DNA of 64,000 nt from Streptomyces sp. NBC_01233. Its GTDB lineage: Bacteria > Actinomycetota > Actinomycetes > Streptomycetales > Streptomycetaceae. Position 1 is the first letter of the stretch, and the number at the start of each line of letters is the position of its first letter. Of the stretch, positions 8,270 to 16,470 are shown piece by piece. The stretch covers positions 4,216,501 to 4,280,500 of the forward strand of contig NZ_CP108514.1 of assembly GCF_035989305.1 (NCBI RefSeq), read 5' to 3'. A model generated the notes under the pieces. That model was not told the origin of the DNA. It did no database searches and saw only the letters and a list, made by a program, of their open reading frames with translations. The position numbers were made by a program, and so were the translations under genes.

Positions 8270-9676
8270 TCAGCGGGGGCCGAGCGTCCAGCGCGGGCCC
8301 GTCGGGCTGTCCTCGATGACCAGCCCGGACTGCTGGAGCTGGTCACGGATGGCGTCGGCGGTCGCCCAGTCCTTGCGGGCCCGGGCGGACTCGCGCTGCT
8401 CCAGGACGAGTCGGACGAGCGTGTCCACGGCGCCGTGGAGCTCCTCGCCGCGGTCGGAGCCGTTCCCGCCGTCCCAGTGGGGGCCGAGCGGGTCCAGACC
8501 GAGGACGCCCAGCATGGCCCGCACCTCGGACAGGCGCGCGATGGCCGCGTCCTTGTCGTCGGCGGCGAGCGCGCTGTTGCCCTGGCGGACGGTCGTGTGG
8601 ACGATGGCGAGCGCCTGCGGGACGCCCAGGTCGTCGTCCATGGCCTCGGCGAAGGCGGGCGGGACCTCGGCCGCCGGCTCGACGGGGCCGCCGGCCTTCT
8701 CGATGACGCGCTGGTAGAAGCCCTCGATCCGGGCGAAGGCCGACTCGGCCTCGCGCAGGGCGCCCTCGCTGTACTCGATCATCGACCGGTAGTGCGGGGT
8801 GCCGAGGTAGTAGCGCAGGACGATCGGGCGCCACTGCTTGACCATCTCGGAGACGAGCACCGAATTGCCCAGCGACTTGGACATCTTCTCGCCGGACATG
8901 GTGACCCAGGCGTTGTGGACCCAGTACTTGGCGAACGCGTCGCCGAAGGCCTTGGCCTGGGCGATCTCGTTCTCGTGGTGCGGGAAGATCAGGTCGAGCC
9001 CGCCGCCGTGGATGTCGAAGGCCTCGCCGAGGTACTTGTGCGCCATCGCCGAGCACTCCAGGTGCCAGCCGGGGCGGCCGCGGCCCCACGGGGTCTCCCA
9101 GGAGGGCTCGCCGGGCTTGACGGACTTCCACATGGCGAAGTCGCGGGCGTCGCGCTTGCCCGTCTCGCCGGTGCTCTCCGGCTGGCGGATGTTGTCGAGC
9201 TCCTGGCGGGAGAGCGAGAGGTAGTCGGCGTAGGACTTCACGTCGAAGTAGACGTTGCCCTCGGACTCGTAGGCGTGACCGCGCTCGATGAGGCCGCGCA
9301 TCATCTCGACCATCTCGGTGACGTGGCCGGTCGCGCGCGGCTCGTAGGTGGGCGGCAGGCAGCCGAGGGCGGTGTAGCCGTCGTTGAAGGCGCGCTCGTT
9401 CTCGTAGCCGATGGACCACCACGGGCGGCGCTGCTCGGCGGCCTTCGCGATGATCTTGTCGTCGATGTCCGTGACGTTGCGGATGAAGGTGACCTCGTAG
9501 CCCCGGTACTCGAACCAGCGGCGCATCATGTCGAAGTTGAGGCCCGACCGGATGTGCCCGATGTGCGGGGCGGCCTGCACCGTGGCGCCACACAGGTAGA
9601 TCGAGACACAGCCCGCGGTGAGCGGGGTGAAGTCGCGGATCTGCCGGGCGCTGGTGTCGTACAGGCGAATAGTCAC
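8270..9676 (-). CDS. cysS: Cysteinyl-tRNA synthetase
   Basis: A class I aminoacyl-tRNA synthetase of 468 aa that charges tRNA-Cys in the cytosol. The HIGH motif is at residues 38-41 and KMSKS at 264-268 (KMSKSLGN). Zinc-site residues include C29, the Cys in HLECSA near 208 and the His pair in FPHHENE near 233. The KMSKSLGN form and the full-length anticodon domain separate it from the paralogous mycothiol ligase MshC. The GTG start has no ribosome site. TACCCT (9684-9689) stands 7 bp upstream, so translation is probably leaderless. It follows ispF on the same strand with a small hairpin between them. Confidence 0.96.
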   Translation of the reverse strand: MTIRLYDTSARQIRDFTPLTAGCVSIYLCGATVQAAPHIGHIRSGLNFDMMRRWFEYRGYEVTFIRNVTDIDDKIIAKAAEQRRPWWSIGYENERAFNDGYTALGCLPPTYEPRATGHVTEMVEMMRGLIERGHAYESEGNVYFDVKSYADYLSLSRQELDNIRQPESTGETGKRDARDFAMWKSVKPGEPSWETPWGRGRPGWHLECSAMAHKYLGEAFDIHGGGLDLIFPHHENEIAQAKAFGDAFAKYWVHNAWVTMSGEKMSKSLGNSVLVSEMVKQWRPIVLRYYLGTPHYRSMIEYSEGALREAESAFARIEGFYQRVIEKAGGPVEPAAEVPPAFAEAMDDDLGVPQALAIVHTTVRQGNSALAADDKDAAIARLSEVRAMLGVLGLDPLGPHWDGGNGSDRGEELHGAVDTLVRLVLEQRESARARKDWATADAIRDQLQQSGLVIEDSPTGPRWTLGPR

Positions 9677-9703
9677 GGCATCCAGGGTAGTGGCCCTGTA
9701 GCA

Positions 9704-9735
9704 GTGCCCCGCGACCCTTTCGGGACCCGGGGCAC
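9704..9735 (-). terminator. Hairpin between ispF and cysS
   Basis: GTGCCCCG (9704-9711) pairs with CGGGGCAC (9728-9735) over a 16-nt loop. It lies just after the ispF stop and immediately upstream of the cysS -10 box, so it may end ispF transcription or mark the cysS promoter region. Confidence 0.5.
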
Positions 9736-9769
9736 CTTTGTTGCGCAGATGTGCGGCCGCTACGGGTGT

Positions 9770-10318
9770 TCAGGCCCGGTTCGTCCGGTACACGAGGGCG
9801 GTGGCGATCGCGGCGAGCCCTTCGGCCCGGCCGGTGAGGCCCAGGCCGTCGGTGGTGGTGCCGGAGACGGAGACGGGGGCGCCGGCAGCGGCGGCGAGCG
9901 CCTTCTGCGCCTCTTCGCGCCGCTTGCCGATCTTCGGGCGTACGCCGATCACCTGGATGGCGATGTTGCCGATCTCGACGCCCTCGGCGCGGACGATCCG
10001 GGCGGCCTCCGCCAGGAGGGTGACACCGGCGGCGCCGGACCACTCGGGGCGGGAGGTGCCGAAGTGCGCGCCGAGGTCGCCGACGCCGGCGGCGGAGAAG
10101 AGGGCGTCGCAGGCGGCGTGCGCGGCGACGTCGCCGTCGGAGTGGCCGGCGAGGCCGTCCTCGCCCTCCCACAGCAGGCCGGCGCACCACAGCTCGCGGC
10201 CGGCTTCGAAGGCGTGCACGTCGGTGCCGATGCCGACGAGCGGGATCAGCGGGGCCTGCGGACTCTGCGGACTCTGCGGACTCTGCGGACTCTGCGGACT
10301 CTGCGGACTAGAAACCAT
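9770..10318 (-). CDS. ispF: 2-C-methyl-D-erythritol 2,4-cyclodiphosphate synthase
   Basis: IspF makes the cyclic diphosphate intermediate of the non-mevalonate (MEP) isoprenoid pathway as a trimer with a zinc site. The motif [12 protein letters not shown] supplies the metal ligands Asp and His, and [21 protein letters not shown] supplies the third, as in the family. The core is of normal length (about 158 aa). The protein is extended at its N-terminus by six SPQ repeats encoded by a 9-bp tandem repeat, which is not part of the known fold. The start (10318) overlaps the end of ispD by 11 bp, so the two genes are translationally coupled. Confidence 0.95.
   Translation of the reverse strand: MVSSPQSPQSPQSPQSPQSPQAPLIPLVGIGTDVHAFEAGRELWCAGLLWEGEDGLAGHSDGDVAAHAACDALFSAAGVGDLGAHFGTSRPEWSGAAGVTLLAEAARIVRAEGVEIGNIAIQVIGVRPKIGKRREEAQKALAAAAGAPVSVSGTTTDGLGLTGRAEGLAAIATALVYRTNRA
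10257..10310. repeat. Six-copy 9-bp tandem repeat inside the 5' end of ispF
   Basis: The unit TGCGGACTC is repeated five times exactly, followed by one copy ending in A. Read on the coding strand it gives six Ser-Pro-Gln triplets. Because the unit is three codons, slippage would change protein length without breaking the frame. Confidence 0.9.
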
Positions 10319-11054
10319 CGGTGGCCCTCCTGCGGGCGAGTACGGCCTCTGCGAGGACCAGGTCGAGCGGGCGGGTGACCTTGAAGGCCTCCTCGTGGCC
10401 GGGGATCACCACGACGGTGACGCCGAGCCGTTCCACCATTCCGGCGTCGTCGGTGGCGCCCTCGCCGTCGACGACGATCGCGGCGTGCGCCCGCAGGAGG
10501 GTGGCGAGGTCGAAGCCCTGCGGGGTCTGCACGGCGCGCAGCCGGGCCCGCTCGGGCGTGGCGAGGACCGGCTCGGCCTCGCCGGGCTTGCCGGGCTCGA
10601 CCTCCTTGACGGTGTCGGCCAGGGGCAGCGCGGGCACCACGGCCGGGGCTCCGTCGCGCACGGCCTCGACGACGGAGTCCACGGTGTCCACGGGGACGAG
10701 CGGGCGGGCCGCGTCGTGGATGAGCACGGAGGTGACGTCCTGCGGCAGCGCGTCCAGGCCGGCGCGTACGGACTCCTGGCGGGTCTCGCCGCCGGGGACG
10801 ACGAGGAGCTCGGTCCTTTCGGGCAGCGCGTGCTCGCCCAGCAGGAGGCGCACCTCGGCGGTCTCGGCGGGCGGGGCGACGACCACGACGAGCGAGACCG
10901 CGCGGGAGCGGGCCATCGCGCGTACGGCGTGGACGAGCATCGGGGTGCCGCCGAGGGCCCGCAGGGCCTTGGGGGCACCGGGGCCGAGGCGTACCCCGCG
11001 GCCGGCGGCCGGGATCACCGCGGCGGTGCGGTGGGGGCGCGTTACGTCAGACAT
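10308..11054 (-). CDS. ispD: 2-C-methyl-D-erythritol 4-phosphate cytidylyltransferase
   Basis: IspD transfers CMP from CTP to methylerythritol phosphate in the MEP isoprenoid pathway. The 248-aa protein has the nucleotide-binding loop [21 protein letters not shown] (residues about 11-31). It also has the DAARPLV motif of the active site and the late [18 protein letters not shown] segment that binds CTP and substrate. The ATG at 11054 begins MSDVTRP and has CGGAG a few bases upstream; reading further upstream gives a low-complexity extension that is not conserved in the family. It lies directly before ispF with overlapping ends, the usual actinobacterial order carD-ispD-ispF. Confidence 0.94.
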   Translation of the reverse strand: MSDVTRPHRTAAVIPAAGRGVRLGPGAPKALRALGGTPMLVHAVRAMARSRAVSLVVVVAPPAETAEVRLLLGEHALPERTELLVVPGGETRQESVRAGLDALPQDVTSVLIHDAARPLVPVDTVDSVVEAVRDGAPAVVPALPLADTVKEVEPGKPGEAEPVLATPERARLRAVQTPQGFDLATLLRAHAAIVVDGEGATDDAGMVERLGVTVVVIPGHEEAFKVTRPLDLVLAEAVLARRRATDGF

Positions 11055-11106
11055 CAGTAGCTCCGAGCCAGGTTTGTGACTTCGGCCGACATGGGTATGG
11101 CCTGAA

Positions 11107-11176
11107 GCGTGCCGGGTGCGACGCCCTCGCCCCTTCCGTGACGACCGGTCGAGCAGGCTGTCCGGGCCCGGCACGC
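11107..11176. other. Long-range 10-bp inverted repeat in the ispD leader
   Basis: GCGTGCCGGG (11107-11116) and CCCGGCACGC (11167-11176) are exact inverted copies separated by 50 bp. They lie in the 270-bp interval between the carD stop and the ispD start, so the RNA could form a structured leader or terminator. I see no gene in this interval. Confidence 0.45.
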
Positions 11177-11324
11177 CATCGAGACGGTGGCAGTGTGGTA
11201 GTGCAGAAGAGTACGGATACAGACATGCCGCAGCGCCCGGCAACAGGTCTCTTGTGGAGGAGAGACGTTGTCATCGGGCACCGCGGCAGACTGTGCACAG
11301 AGGCTGTGCACGGGATGCCTCGCG

Positions 11325-11807
11325 TCAGGACGCGAGCACCTCGTCGAGGAGGGCCTCGGCCTTGTCCTCGTTCGTGTTCTCAGCGAGCGCGAGCTCGCTC
11401 ACCAGGATCTGGCGTGCCTTCGCGAGCATGCGCTTCTCACCCGCGGAGAGCCCGCGCTCGCGCTCACGACGCCACAGGTCACGCACCACTTCGGCGACCT
11501 TGATGACATCGCCAGAAGCGAGCTTCTCCAGATTTGCCTTGTAGCGCCGGGACCAGTTCGTCGGCTCTTCTGCATACGGTGCGCGGAGCACCTCGAAGAC
11601 CCGGTCCAGCCCGTCCTGGCCGACTACGTCGCGAACGCCGACGAACTCTGCATTGTCCGCAGGCACACGAACCGTCAGGTCGCCCTGGGCGACCTTGAGC
11701 ACCAAGTAGGTCTTGTCCACGCCTTTGATCTGACGAGTCTCAATGGCCTCGATCAGCGCGGCCCCGTGATGGGGATAGACCACGGTGTCGCCAACCTTGA
11801 ACGTCAT
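11325..11807 (-). CDS. carD: CarD-family RNA polymerase-binding transcription factor
   Basis: CarD binds the beta subunit of RNA polymerase and stabilises open promoter complexes; in mycobacteria it is essential and tunes rRNA transcription. The 160-aa protein has the N-terminal RNA polymerase-interaction (Tudor-like) domain beginning [20 protein letters not shown]. The helical C-terminal domain includes the DNA-contact region with the conserved Trp in [18 protein letters not shown]. Length and both domains are complete. AAGGGG lies before the ATG. It precedes ispD on the same strand with a 270-bp gap, so partial co-transcription is possible. Confidence 0.95.
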   Translation of the reverse strand: MTFKVGDTVVYPHHGAALIEAIETRQIKGVDKTYLVLKVAQGDLTVRVPADNAEFVGVRDVVGQDGLDRVFEVLRAPYAEEPTNWSRRYKANLEKLASGDVIKVAEVVRDLWRRERERGLSAGEKRMLAKARQILVSELALAENTNEDKAEALLDEVLAS

Positions 11808-12421
11808 GTGACAGGTACCCCTTCCGTGGCTATCTAGGGTAACACGAGAACTGACTGTTATGAATGGCGTTTTCGCAGGTCAGGGCACGTCTCGGGGCTT
11901 GACAACAGCGACAGGAACGTGCTGCGGAAGGCTTGCGGAAGGGGGTATTCGCAGGTCGGGGGCGCTGCGCGGACCAGGCGAAAGGGCCACGCTACACCTG
12001 CCCGGCACCCCCATCAGTGTGACATACGCCCCGTTTTGCCGGTTTTGGAGTCGGGAAACCGAACTACTCCGTTCGACTGGCGGCCGCCCGTGCGGAGCGG
12101 GTTCCGGCCCAATCCCGAATTGATCACGAAGTGGTGTTCGGAGGAATCCCGGAAATTGATCACCGGGCATCCGGCGCACGATATGCGAGCGCCGCATGAT
12201 CGGCGCGGCGAAGAGCACGGCGATGAGCATGCGGAAGGGCATGCGGAATGCAAGATCGCGGGGCACCCGCAGGGCGGCGGCTGCGCTGCGGAGGGTCGGG
12301 TGCGGGGGCGGGGCGGCGGCTCGGTAACCTAAGCGCGCTGACACACCCTTAGAGCGGCTTTACCTCGGCCGTTCCGAGCGTCCACCCGTCCCTTCCGTTC
12401 GTCCAAGGAGATGCCGCCGCC
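11808..12421. other. Gene-free divergent region upstream of carD and the lipoprotein gene
   Basis: No convincing coding sequence is present in these 614 bp; open frames here lack ribosome sites and family-like composition. It must hold the promoter of carD (leftwards) and of the lipoprotein gene (rightwards). The sequence near 12.1-12.2 kb is less GC-rich than its surroundings. It contains two copies of AATTGATCAC (12118-12127 and 12154-12163), each preceded by AATCCCG, which may be a binding site. Confidence 0.6.
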
Positions 12422-13096
12422 GTGAGCCGCAGCCTTCGACGCGGCGCCCTCGCCGCCACTGCCGTCGTGTTCTCGATCGCCTCGCTGGCCGCATGCGGTG
12501 CGGGCCAGGACGCGCAGACCCTCCAGATCAAGCCGGACAACGCCGCCGCCACCAAGGGCGAGATCGAAGTCCAGAACGCACTGGTGATCACCCAGGGCCA
12601 GAAGGGCGAGAAGGGCCCCGCGGTCGTTTCGGCGACGCTCTTCAACAACGGCACCACGGCCCAGACCCTTGACGCCATCACCCTTCCGGGTGGCAAGGGC
12701 AAGGTCACGCTGAAGCCGGCCGAAGGCTCCGGCAAGGTCACCGTGCCGGCCCTCGGCTCCGTGGTGATCGGCGGCAAGGGCAACGCCTCCGCCGTGATCG
12801 AGAACGGTGCCGCGACCGTCCGGGACGGCGACGTGCAGAAGGTCGTCTTCCAGCTGAGCAGCACGGGCGGCGTCGAGCTGGAGGCCTTCGTGGTCCCCAA
12901 CACCGGCATGTACGCGCCCTACGGTCCGACCGTGGCCCCGGCCGCCACCCCGGCCGCCGGCTCCACCCCGTCCGGCACCCCCTCCGGCTCCCCGTCGGGC
13001 GCGGCCGGCGGTGCGGCCTCGGGCAGCCCGTCCGGGTCCCCCTCGGGCAGCGCCGCCGCGCCGTCGGGTTCTCCCTCGCACAGCGCGGGCCACTGA
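12422..13096 (+). CDS. Secreted lipoprotein, DUF461/PCu(A)C-like
   Basis: A 224-aa lipoprotein: the signal sequence ends in the lipobox SLAAC with the lipidated Cys at residue 25. The central part (about 45-165) is a beta-rich domain like DUF461 and copper chaperone PCu(A)C proteins, although the His/Met copper ligands of true PCu(A)C are not evident. The C-terminal 55 residues are a flexible Ser/Gly/Pro tail with repeated GSPSG. It ends at a strong terminator and is convergent with phoP. The GTG start follows AAGGAGAT. A role in metal handling on the outer face of the membrane is possible but only inferred. Confidence 0.8.
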   Translation: MSRSLRRGALAATAVVFSIASLAACGAGQDAQTLQIKPDNAAATKGEIEVQNALVITQGQKGEKGPAVVSATLFNNGTTAQTLDAITLPGGKGKVTLKPAEGSGKVTVPALGSVVIGGKGNASAVIENGAATVRDGDVQKVVFQLSSTGGVELEAFVVPNTGMYAPYGPTVAPAATPAAGSTPSGTPSGSPSGAAGGAASGSPSGSPSGSAAAPSGSPSHSAGH

Positions 13097-13126
13097 GCCC
13101 GAAGGCGGCGTAGCGCCGTACGCATA

Positions 13127-13170
13127 CGGGAAGGGCCCCCATCCGCATCGGCGGCTGGGGGTCCTTCCCG
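13127..13170. terminator. Strong terminator between the lipoprotein gene and phoP
   Basis: A 15-bp stem with a single G-U pair (starting CGGGAAGG and ending CCTTCCCG) and a 14-nt loop, followed by TT. It can serve the rightward lipoprotein transcript and the leftward phoR-phoP transcript. Confidence 0.85.
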
Positions 13171-13184
13171 TTCTGCCGGGAGGC

Positions 13185-13323
13185 CTTCGGCTTACGGCTC
13201 GAACCCCTCCCGCGTGCGCCCCTCGCGCGGCGAGGCCCAGGGGGCCTCACCGGCTTCGCGACGCTGCGCCGGCCTCCGACCGGCCTCCGTACTGCAGGAA
13301 CGTCTTCGGCTTACGGCTCGAAC
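13185..13323. repeat. 20-bp direct repeat duplicating the 3' end of phoP
   Basis: The 20-mer CTTCGGCTTACGGCTCGAAC occurs at 13185-13204 and exactly again at 13304-13323. The second copy contains the stop codon and last codons of phoP. The 99 bp between the copies look like a small insertion or slippage duplication. Confidence 0.85.
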
Positions 13324-13991
13324 TTGTAGCCGAGGCCGCGGACCGTCACCAGGTAGCGCGGCGCGCCCGGGTCCGGCTCGATCTTGGCGCGCAGGCGCTT
13401 GACGTGGACGTCGAGGGTCTTGGTGTCACCGACGTAGTCGGCGCCCCAGACCCGGTCGATCAGCTGCATGCGGGTCAGCACGCGGCCCGCGTTGCGCAGC
13501 AGCATCTCCAGCAGGTCGAACTCCTTCAGCGGGAGGTCCACCTTGCCGCCGGCGACGGTGACCACGTGGCGGTCGACGTCCATCCGTACCGGACCGGCCT
13601 CCAGGGCGGCCGGGGTGACCTCCTCCGGCTCGCCGCGGCGGCGCAGGACCGCGCGGATGCGGGCGACCAGCTCCCGCGAGGAGAAGGGCTTCGTGACGTA
13701 GTCGTCTGCTCCTATCTCCAGCCCGACGACCTTGTCGATCTCGCTGTCCTTGGCGGTCACCATGATCACGGGAACGTTGGAGCGGCCGCGCAGCTGCCGG
13801 CAGACCTCCGTGCCGGGCAGGCCGGGAAGCATCAGGTCGAGGAGGACGAGGTCGGCGCCGTTGCGCTCGAACTCGTCCAGCCCGTCGGGCCCGGTCGCGG
13901 CGATGGCGACCTCGAAGCCCTCCTTGCGGAGCATGTACGACAGGGCGTCGCTGAAGGATTCCTCATCCTCGACGACGAGCACTCGGGTCAC
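13311..13991 (-). CDS. phoP: Phosphate response regulator PhoP
   Basis: An OmpR-family response regulator that, when phosphorylated by PhoR under phosphate limitation, binds PHO boxes and switches on pst, pho and related genes while repressing other metabolism. The 226-aa protein has a receiver domain with the acidic pocket (VVEDE), the phospho-acceptor Asp52 (LVLLDLMLPG) and Lys in DYVTKPFSS. It is followed by a winged-helix domain whose recognition helix region reads TKTLDVHVKRLRAKIE. It lies 41 bp after phoR on the same strand. PHO-box-like repeats lie between phoR and phoU and before pstS in this window. Confidence 0.95.
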   Translation of the reverse strand: MTRVLVVEDEESFSDALSYMLRKEGFEVAIAATGPDGLDEFERNGADLVLLDLMLPGLPGTEVCRQLRGRSNVPVIMVTAKDSEIDKVVGLEIGADDYVTKPFSSRELVARIRAVLRRRGEPEEVTPAALEAGPVRMDVDRHVVTVAGGKVDLPLKEFDLLEMLLRNAGRVLTRMQLIDRVWGADYVGDTKTLDVHVKRLRAKIEPDPGAPRYLVTVRGLGYKFEP

Positions 13992-14032
13992 GGAAGGACC
14001 TCCGGGGCAGGAATGGCTGGTGCGGTTCTGGT

Positions 14033-15232
14033 TCAGGCAGGGGTGGGGTGGGTGTGGGGGGCCTCCGCCGGGGCCGGCGCGGCTGCTTCGGGGAGTCGCA
14101 GGGTGAAGGTGGAACCCTGGCCCTCCGAGCTCCAGACCGACACCTCCCCGCCGTGCGAGGCCGCCACGTGCTTCACGATCGCAAGGCCGAGGCCCGTTCC
14201 TCCCGTGGCACGGGAGCGGGCCGGGTCCACGCGGTAGAAGCGCTCGAAGATGCGCTCGCGGTCCTTTTCCGGGATGCCGATGCCCTGGTCGGTCACGGCG
14301 ATCTCGATCAAGTCTCCCCCAGGTGCCGCCACCCTGCGTCCGGCTATGCCGACGCGGGTGCGGGCGGGGCTGTAGTTGACGGCGTTCTCGACCAGATTTC
14401 CGAGGGCGGCCGCGAGCTGTCCGCGGTTGCCCCAGACGCGCAGGTCGGCGGTGCCGCCCGCGGCCATGGTGATCTGCTTCGAGGACGCCGTGTGGCGGCA
14501 GCGGTCGATGGCCTCGGCGACGAGCGTGTCCACGCGCACGGGCTCGGCGTCCTCCAGCGGGTCGTCGTTCTGTACCCGGGAGAGGTCGATGAGCTCCTGC
14601 ACGAGGTTGATCAGCCGGGTGGCCTCGATCTGCATGCGGCCCGCGAAGCGGCTGACCGCCTCGGGGTCGTCCGAGGCGTCCATGACGGCCTCGGACAGCA
14701 GGGAGATCGCCCCGACCGGGGTCTTCAGCTCGTGCGACACGTTGGCCACGAAGTCGCGGCGTACGGCCTCGATGCGGCGGGCCTCGGTGAGGTCCTCGAC
14801 CAGGAGGAGCACCAGGCGGGAGCCGAGCGGGGCGACGCGCGCCGAGACCGCGAGGGCCTCGCCGCGGCCGGTGCCGCGCCGGGGCAGGTCCAGCTCCACC
14901 TGGCGTATCTCCCCGTCGCGCCGGGTGTCACGGGCCATGTGGAGCATGGGCTCGACGGCGAGCTTGCCGCCGCGGACCAGGCCGAGGGCGTACGCCGCCG
15001 AGCTGGCCTTGACCACCGCGTCGCCCTCGTCCAGTACGACGGCGGAGGAGCGGAGCACGGAGAGGACGGTGTCCACGCCGGGCGGGAGCACCGCATTGAT
15101 GTCGGGGCGCATGGAGCTCCGGGTGGGGCGGGCCTGGTCGCGCTCGCTCCAGCGGAACGCCAGCATCGCGATCACGCCGGTGCAAAGACCGGCGATCGCT
15201 GCAGCTGCGGCGACCGCCGCGTTCACGTCCAT
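14033..15232 (-). CDS. phoR: Phosphate sensor histidine kinase PhoR
   Basis: The membrane kinase partner of PhoP. The 399-aa protein has a single N-terminal membrane helix (residues about 5-26), a cytoplasmic PAS-like region (about 50-150), an H-box with His167 in FVANVSHELKTP and the HATPase domain with N-box (NLVENAVNYSP), G1 (DQGIGIP), F-box (RIFERFYRVD) and G2 (GGTGLGLAI). Like other actinobacterial PhoR proteins it has only a short external part, fitting control through PhoU/Pst rather than a periplasmic sensor. The ATG follows TAACCT (15239-15244) by 6 bp, so its mRNA is probably leaderless. It is divergent from phoU. Confidence 0.94.
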   Translation of the reverse strand: MDVNAAVAAAAAIAGLCTGVIAMLAFRWSERDQARPTRSSMRPDINAVLPPGVDTVLSVLRSSAVVLDEGDAVVKASSAAYALGLVRGGKLAVEPMLHMARDTRRDGEIRQVELDLPRRGTGRGEALAVSARVAPLGSRLVLLLVEDLTEARRIEAVRRDFVANVSHELKTPVGAISLLSEAVMDASDDPEAVSRFAGRMQIEATRLINLVQELIDLSRVQNDDPLEDAEPVRVDTLVAEAIDRCRHTASSKQITMAAGGTADLRVWGNRGQLAAALGNLVENAVNYSPARTRVGIAGRRVAAPGGDLIEIAVTDQGIGIPEKDRERIFERFYRVDPARSRATGGTGLGLAIVKHVAASHGGEVSVWSSEGQGSTFTLRLPEAAAPAPAEAPHTHPTPA

Positions 15233-15305
15233 GGATCCAGGTTAAGCAGGCCCGACGACACTTCCACAGCCGTTCGGGTGGCACCTCGAACAGTCGTCGC
15301 CCAGA

Positions 15306-15338
15306 GTTCACCCTGGGGACGGGGTTGATTCACTTGTG
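15306..15338. promoter_or_regulatory. PHO-box-like repeats between phoR and phoU
   Basis: GTTCACCCTGG (15306-15316) matches the 11-nt PhoP direct-repeat unit (consensus GTTCACC then four less conserved bases). A second unit ATTCACTTGTG starts exactly 22 bp further on (15328), that is two 11-nt steps later, with a degenerate unit between them. The position between the divergent phosphate regulators is where PHO boxes are known in other Streptomyces. Confidence 0.65.
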
Positions 15339-15448
15339 ATGCCGGAGTCGGACGCGTTTGCGGCTCACCGTGTCAACGTGGGGCCGAAGGCCGCCCCGGC
15401 CCGCCCCGGGCAGTACTGCAGTAGTAGGTCGAGAGAGGGACACGAGAC

Positions 15449-16126
15449 ATGCGCGACGCGTACCACGAGGAACTGGACTCGATCGGAGAAGGCCTGGTCG
15501 AGATGGCCCGGCTCGTCGGTTCCGCGATCGGGCGGGCCACGACATCCATGCTCGACGCCGACCTGAAGCTCGCCGAGAGCGTCATCGCCGCCGACCAGAA
15601 GGTCGACGACCTCCAGCACGACCTGGAGGCCCGCGCCATCGCCCTGCTGGCCCGCCAGCAGCCGGTCGCCACCGACCTGCGCATCGTCGTCACCTCGCTG
15701 CGGATGAGCGCCGACCTCGAGCGCAGCGGCGACCTGGCCCAGCACGTGGCGAAGCTCGCCCGGCTGCGCTTCCCGGCCACGGCGGTCCCGCGGGACCTGC
15801 ACGCCACCATCCTGGAGATGGGTCAGCTGGCGCAGCGCCTGATGGCGAAGGCCGCCGAGGTGATCATCACGAAGGACGTCGACCTCGCCCTCCAGCTGGA
15901 GCAGGACGACGACGAGATGGACCAGCTGCACCGCACGCTGTTCCAGCACCTGATGGACGACCGCTGGAAGCACGGCATCGAGACGGCGGTGGACGTGACG
16001 CTGCTGGGCCGCTACTACGAGCGCTTCGCGGACCACGCGGTGTCGGTGGCCAAGCGCGTCGTCTACCTGGTGACGGGCGAGCACGCGGACGACCTCCAGC
16101 AGCCGACCCAGGTCGACGGGGTCTGA
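15449..16126 (+). CDS. phoU: Phosphate signalling modulator PhoU
   Basis: PhoU links the Pst transporter to the PhoR kinase and keeps the regulon quiet when phosphate is plentiful. The 225-aa all-helical protein consists of two PhoU repeats. The metal-binding signatures appear as ADQKVDDLQHDLE and LVASLRM-like VTSLRMSADLERSGDLAQHV in the first half, and as HLMDDRWKHGIETAVDVTLL and YYERFADHAVSVAKRVVYLV in the second. It is divergent from phoR; a PHO-box-like site lies in the shared promoter. GAGAGGGAC precedes the ATG. Confidence 0.93.
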   Translation: MRDAYHEELDSIGEGLVEMARLVGSAIGRATTSMLDADLKLAESVIAADQKVDDLQHDLEARAIALLARQQPVATDLRIVVTSLRMSADLERSGDLAQHVAKLARLRFPATAVPRDLHATILEMGQLAQRLMAKAAEVIITKDVDLALQLEQDDDEMDQLHRTLFQHLMDDRWKHGIETAVDVTLLGRYYERFADHAVSVAKRVVYLVTGEHADDLQQPTQVDGV

Positions 16127-16234
16127 CGCCCGGGGCACGCCGAGCCCCAATGCGCCGTTGACGCGCCGGTGGCACTGGGCATGAATGAGGCGAAGGCAGT
16201 ACGACTCCCTGTACACCGCCTGCGAGGAGGAACC

Positions 16235-16384
16235 ATGCCCGATTCCCCCGTCCCCATCACCCCGGAGCAGGAGCAGCCGCCGCGGCCGGAGCCGCTGCGC
16301 CTCCCGCTGCTCGCAGCATGCGGCTGCGGCTCGGGCTGCGGCTGCGGCTGCCAGTCCGGCGCCCCGTGCCAGTGCGGCGGCTGA
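16235..16384 (+). CDS. Cys/Gly-rich 49-aa protein (metallothionein-like)
   Basis: A short gene with a strong GAGGAGGAACC ribosome site before the ATG at 16235, ending just before a terminator. The first 27 residues are Pro/Glu-rich. The last 21 contain seven cysteines in C-x-C spacing (ACGCGSGCGCGC, then PCQCGG). This is how metallothioneins and other metal-clustering peptides look, so binding of zinc, copper or another soft metal is a reasonable guess. No characterised family was recognised. It lies 109 bp downstream of phoU and could be read from the phoU transcript or its own promoter. Confidence 0.7.
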   Translation: MPDSPVPITPEQEQPPRPEPLRLPLLAACGCGSGCGCGCQSGAPCQCGG

Positions 16385-16411
16385 CCGCCGCCGTCACCGG
16401 CTCGACGCACG

Positions 16412-16451
16412 CGAAGGGCCCCGTCCGAGTTCCTTCGGCCGGGGCCCTTCG
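16412..16451 (+). terminator. Terminator after the Cys-rich gene
   Basis: CGAAGGGCCCC (16412-16422) pairs with GGGGCCCTTCG (16441-16451) with an 18-nt loop, 28 bp after the stop codon. Confidence 0.8.
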
Positions 16452-16470
16452 TGCGTCTCCGGAGGGGCCC

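Noticed and set aside
8270..9676. MshC (Cys:GlcN-Ins ligase) as identity for the cysteinyl synthetase-like gene
   Set aside because: KMSKSLGN, full length of 468 aa and the ispD-ispF-cysS-rlmB neighbourhood fit CysS.
8343..10190. 615-codon open frame over cysS and ispF
   Set aside because: Shadow of cysS and ispF in another frame; extremely Arg-rich with no recognisable domain.
12329..13093. Minus-strand frame opposite the lipoprotein gene
   Set aside because: Antisense to a gene with clear lipobox and ribosome site; Gly/Arg composition is an artefact of GC-rich codons.
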